Source: Allobrachymonas sp. (GTDB taxonomy: Bacteria > Pseudomonadota > Gammaproteobacteria > Burkholderiales > Burkholderiaceae_C). Taken from it: a stretch of DNA of 16,091 bases. The stretch is from assembly GCA_017996515.1 (NCBI GenBank), contig JAGOGU010000013.1:1-16091 (forward strand). The letters run 5' to 3'. Position 1 is the first letter of the stretch. Each line of letters starts with the position of its first letter. Position numbers and translations under genes: made by a program. The notes below the pieces were generated by a model that made no database searches, was not told the origin of the DNA, and saw only the letters and a program-made list of their open reading frames with translations. Below, one piece after another: positions 13,278 through 16,091 of the stretch.

Positions 13278-16091
13278 TCAGTTATCGACTACGCCATACA
13301 CGATCTGGGCATTCCCGGCGGGCAGCAGCGCCGTCCAGCTGGCCAGTGCGGCGTCTGAGGGGTAGAAGCGCCGTGTTTCGCCCAGCGCCACGGTGCCTTG
13401 CACGGTTTGCCCGTCCTCATGTAGCAGGCTGATGCGCATGCGTACAGGCAGGCCGCGCGTGAGCGCATCGCCGCTGTCGGTGATTTCTTCTTGTGGCGGG
13501 TGGTCTGCAAACAGGCGATCGAATGTCGGGCCTGCATCTTGTGCGGCCAATGGCCCTACGTGCACCAGCAGGTGTTTGCCGTAGCGGCAGCGGGCCGTGG
13601 GCAGATCGATCAGGGTGTGCACGTTCAGGCGCAGATTGCCGCTGAAGCGGTCAAGCTGGGCGCGGCCTTGGGCGATGAGCAGGGCGTCTTCCTGGAGGAT
13701 GCCGTTGGCATCGGCAAATACGGATTCGTCGGCGCTGGCCTCGAGCGTGGCGCTGCCATCGTCGAGCTTGAACAGGGCGAGCTTGCCGCGGTTGCCGTTG
13801 ATGAAGCGCAGGTCGGACACAATGCCCGCCAGCCATTGAATCTCGCGACTGTCGTGCAGATTGCCCAGCGGTGTGGGCACAAAGCGGCGTACCTCTTGGG
13901 CGTTGGCATCGAATAGATGGCCCGAGAGGTGAAAGCCCAGCGCGGTTTTTTCCTGTTGCAGGCGTTCGCGAATGTCCCACGGCGTAACGGCAACCAGTTC
14001 CGGCTCTTGCGTGCTACTGCCGTGGCCGTCGTCCATCATGTCGAACAAGCCGCCCTGGTTGGCGTGGGCTTCTTGCACCAGCGCGTAGTCAAATGCCAGA
14101 TCGATGCTGGCGAGCAGGGTGGCGCGGTCGAGATGCAGGCTGTCGAATGCCCCCGCTTTGATCAGCGCCTCGACGGTGCGTTTGTTCAGGCGGCCGCGAT
14201 CCACGCGGGCGCAAAAATCAAACAGGCTGCTGTAGGGGCCATTGGCTTCGCGCTCGGCCACGATGGCGGCAATAGCGCTTTCGCCCGTGCCTTTGATGGC
14301 GCCCAGGCCGTAGCGGATGACGCTGTCGCTCACCGGCTCGAAGCGGTACTGGCCGCGGTTGATGTTGGGTGGCTCAAACTCCAGCCCCATGTTGCATGCG
14401 TCTTGATGCAGCACCTTGAGCTTGTCGGTGTTGTCCATCTCCACCGTCATGTTGGCGCAGAAAAATTCGGCTGTGTAATGCACTTTGAGCCAGGCCGTGT
14501 GGTAGGCCAGCAGCGAGTAGGCGGCAGCGTGCGATTTGTTGAAACCGTAGCCCGCGAATTTCTCCATCAGGTCGAACACTTCGTCGGCCTTGGCTTCGCT
14601 GATGCCGTTTTTGGCCGCACCCTCGCGAAAAATCAGGCGGTGCTGCGCCATTTCTTCGGGTTTTTTCTTGCCCATGGCGCGGCGCAGCAAATCGGCGCCA
14701 CCCAGGCTGTAGCCGCCCAGAATCTGCGCGGTCTGCATCACCTGCTCCTGATAGACCATGATGCCGTAGGTTTCGCTCAAAATGCTTTCTACCAGCGGGT
14801 GCGGATACTCCACCTCTTCTTTGCCGTGCTTGCGCGCCACAAAGCTGGGGATCAGATCCATGGGGCCGGGGCGGTACAGGGCGTTGAGGGCAATCAGGTC
14901 TTCCAACCGCGTGGGTTTGGCGTCGCGCAGCATGCCTTGCATGCCGCGGCTTTCAAACTGGAACACGGCTTCGGTGCGGCCATCCTGAAACAGCTTGTAG
15001 GTGGCTTTATCGTCGAGCGCAATATCTTCAAAAGCGAAGTTTTCTTGCCCAGGGTGGCGCTGCACAATGAACTGCTTGGCAATCTCCAAAATGGTGAGTG
15101 TGGCCAGCCCCAGAAAGTCGAACTTGACCAGACCCACAGCCTCGACATCGTCTTTGTCGTACTGGCTCACGGCCGAGTCGCTGCCGGGCTGCTGATACAG
15201 CGGGCAAAAATCGGTGAGCTTGCCCGGTGCAATCAGCACGCCGCCGGCGTGCATGCCGATATTGCGCGTCAACCCTTCGAGCTTTTGCGCCATCTCCACC
15301 AGGGTTTTGACCTCTTCTTCGCGCTCGATGCGCTCGCGCAGCGTCGGTTCGGCTGCAATGGCGTATTTTTCCTTGTCGCTTTCCGACAGGTTGGCGGGCG
15401 GGTATTGCAGCGTAACGGGCTTGCCCGGCTTGTTGGGAATGAGCTTGCTGATGCCGTCGCAAAAGGTGTAGCTCATGTCCATCACGCGGCCTACGTCGCG
15501 AATGGCGGCGCGTGCTGCCATGGTGCCGAAGGTGGCAATCTGGCTCACGGCGTTTTTGCCGTACTTGCCTTTTACGTAATCGATCACGCGGTCGCGGTTG
15601 GCCTGGCAAAAGTCGATATCAAAGTCGGGCATCGACACGCGCTCGGGGTTCAGGAAGCGCTCGAACAGCAATTTGTATTGCAGCGGATCCAGATCGGTGA
15701 TCTTGAGCGCATAGGCTACCAGAGAGCCTGCACCCGATCCGCGACCCGGCCCCACGGGGCAGCCGTTTTGCTTGGCCCAGTTGATGAAGTCGCCCACGAT
15801 CAGGAAGTAGCCCGGAAAACCCATCTTGAGGATGGTGGCGATCTCGAACTCCAGCCTTTCCAGATAGCGCGGGCGCTCGGCATCGCGTTGCGCGGCATCG
15901 GGGTACAAGTGGCTCAGGCGCTCTTCCAGCCCGTTGAGTGACGCCTGCCGGAAGTAGGACTCGATCGTGTGTTCTGGCGGAATGGGAAAGTCCGGCAGTT
16001 GCGGCTTGCCCAGCGTGAGCGTGAGGTGGCAGCGCCGCGCAATCTCGACCGTATTGCTCAGGGCGCTGGGCAAATCGGCAAACAGCGCGGC
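13278..16091 (-). CDS. dnaE: DNA polymerase III alpha subunit, N-terminal part outside the window
   Basis: DnaE is the replicative polymerase catalytic subunit. The visible 937 codons begin at AALFADLPSALSNTVEIARRC, which corresponds to about residue 230-250 of the 1160-residue E. coli protein, so most of the PHP domain is beyond the window. Polymerase motifs are present: VGPGRGSGAGSLVAYAL, PDFDIDF with two catalytic Asp (visible residues 155-161), FGTMAARAAIRDVGRV, LVKFDFLGL, FQFESRGM, and EDLIALNALYRPGP with the third Asp. These are followed by YGIMVYQEQVM, AMGKKKPEEMAQ and GFNKSHAAAYS. The helix-hairpin-helix region YGLGAIKGTGESAI follows, then the clamp-binding motif QGGLF (14043-14057) and an OB-fold segment (WLAGIVSDLRF). 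It ends in GVVDN with TGA at 13278-13280. This is the main replicative DnaE1 type by its full motif set and C-terminal domains. Confidence 0.97.
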   Translation of the reverse strand, partial: AALFADLPSALSNTVEIARRCHLTLTLGKPQLPDFPIPPEHTIESYFRQASLNGLEERLSHLYPDAAQRDAERPRYLERLEFEIATILKMGFPGYFLIVGDFINWAKQNGCPVGPGRGSGAGSLVAYALKITDLDPLQYKLLFERFLNPERVSMPDFDIDFCQANRDRVIDYVKGKYGKNAVSQIATFGTMAARAAIRDVGRVMDMSYTFCDGISKLIPNKPGKPVTLQYPPANLSESDKEKYAIAAEPTLRERIEREEEVKTLVEMAQKLEGLTRNIGMHAGGVLIAPGKLTDFCPLYQQPGSDSAVSQYDKDDVEAVGLVKFDFLGLATLTILEIAKQFIVQRHPGQENFAFEDIALDDKATYKLFQDGRTEAVFQFESRGMQGMLRDAKPTRLEDLIALNALYRPGPMDLIPSFVARKHGKEEVEYPHPLVESILSETYGIMVYQEQVMQTAQILGGYSLGGADLLRRAMGKKKPEEMAQHRLIFREGAAKNGISEAKADEVFDLMEKFAGYGFNKSHAAAYSLLAYHTAWLKVHYTAEFFCANMTVEMDNTDKLKVLHQDACNMGLEFEPPNINRGQYRFEPVSDSVIRYGLGAIKGTGESAIAAIVAEREANGPYSSLFDFCARVDRGRLNKRTVEALIKAGAFDSLHLDRATLLASIDLAFDYALVQEAHANQGGLFDMMDDGHGSSTQEPELVAVTPWDIRERLQQEKTALGFHLSGHLFDANAQEVRRFVPTPLGNLHDSREIQWLAGIVSDLRFINGNRGKLALFKLDDGSATLEASADESVFADANGILQEDALLIAQGRAQLDRFSGNLRLNVHTLIDLPTARCRYGKHLLVHVGPLAAQDAGPTFDRLFADHPPQEEITDSGDALTRGLPVRMRISLLHEDGQTVQGTVALGETRRFYPSDAALASWTALLPAGNAQIVYGVVDN

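Noticed and set aside
13917..15941. Open reading frame of 674 codons on the plus strand opposite dnaE
   Set aside because: It is an antisense shadow of a high-GC gene; dnaE motifs on the other strand are complete and the antisense protein shows no recognisable domain.

Overview
The window looks like a chromosomal segment of a Burkholderiales bacterium, most likely Comamonadaceae. The clues are the high-GC, betaproteobacterial-style proteins, a DEAD-box helicase with a basic insert of a kind I recall from that family, and a cobalamin gene set of the CobO/CobP/CobC/CobD type. This placement is inference from protein style; no rRNA or other marker gene is present. I see no tRNA, rRNA, CRISPR array, insertion sequence, integrase or phage gene, and the coding style is uniform, so this is ordinary core genome.

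Layout from left to right. (1) The 5' part of a secreted LysM/FecR-type protein (minus) lies downstream of a DEAD-box RNA helicase (minus); a strong hairpin sits between them. (2) After a 529-bp divergent gap come three plus-strand genes: a degenerate uracil-DNA-glycosylase-like protein, a DUF808 (YedI-like) membrane protein and pyrF. (3) Converging on pyrF is a minus-strand vitamin block, read in transcription order as cobU/cobP, cobO, bioB, cobD/cbiB and cobC. Together the cob genes cover corrinoid adenosylation, aminopropanol-phosphate supply, side-chain attachment and nucleotide-loop activation. The biotin synthase gene bioB sits in the middle and is closed by a rho-independent terminator. 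(4) Divergent from cobU is mltA, a lytic transglycosylase lipoprotein with a strong terminator. (5) Converging on it is pgk (minus), with its own terminator and a near-consensus sigma-70 promoter. Upstream of pgk lies dnaE (minus), whose N-terminal end is cut by the window edge.

Most genes are standard housekeeping or cofactor genes. The items most worth a second look are the biotin synthase, which has Cys/His-rich, metal-binding-like extensions at both ends and sits among cobalamin genes, and the UDG-like protein, which seems to have lost its catalytic and Fe-S motifs. Several perfect inverted or direct repeats in intergenic gaps are also listed. I found no convincing evidence for a wholly new multi-gene system.
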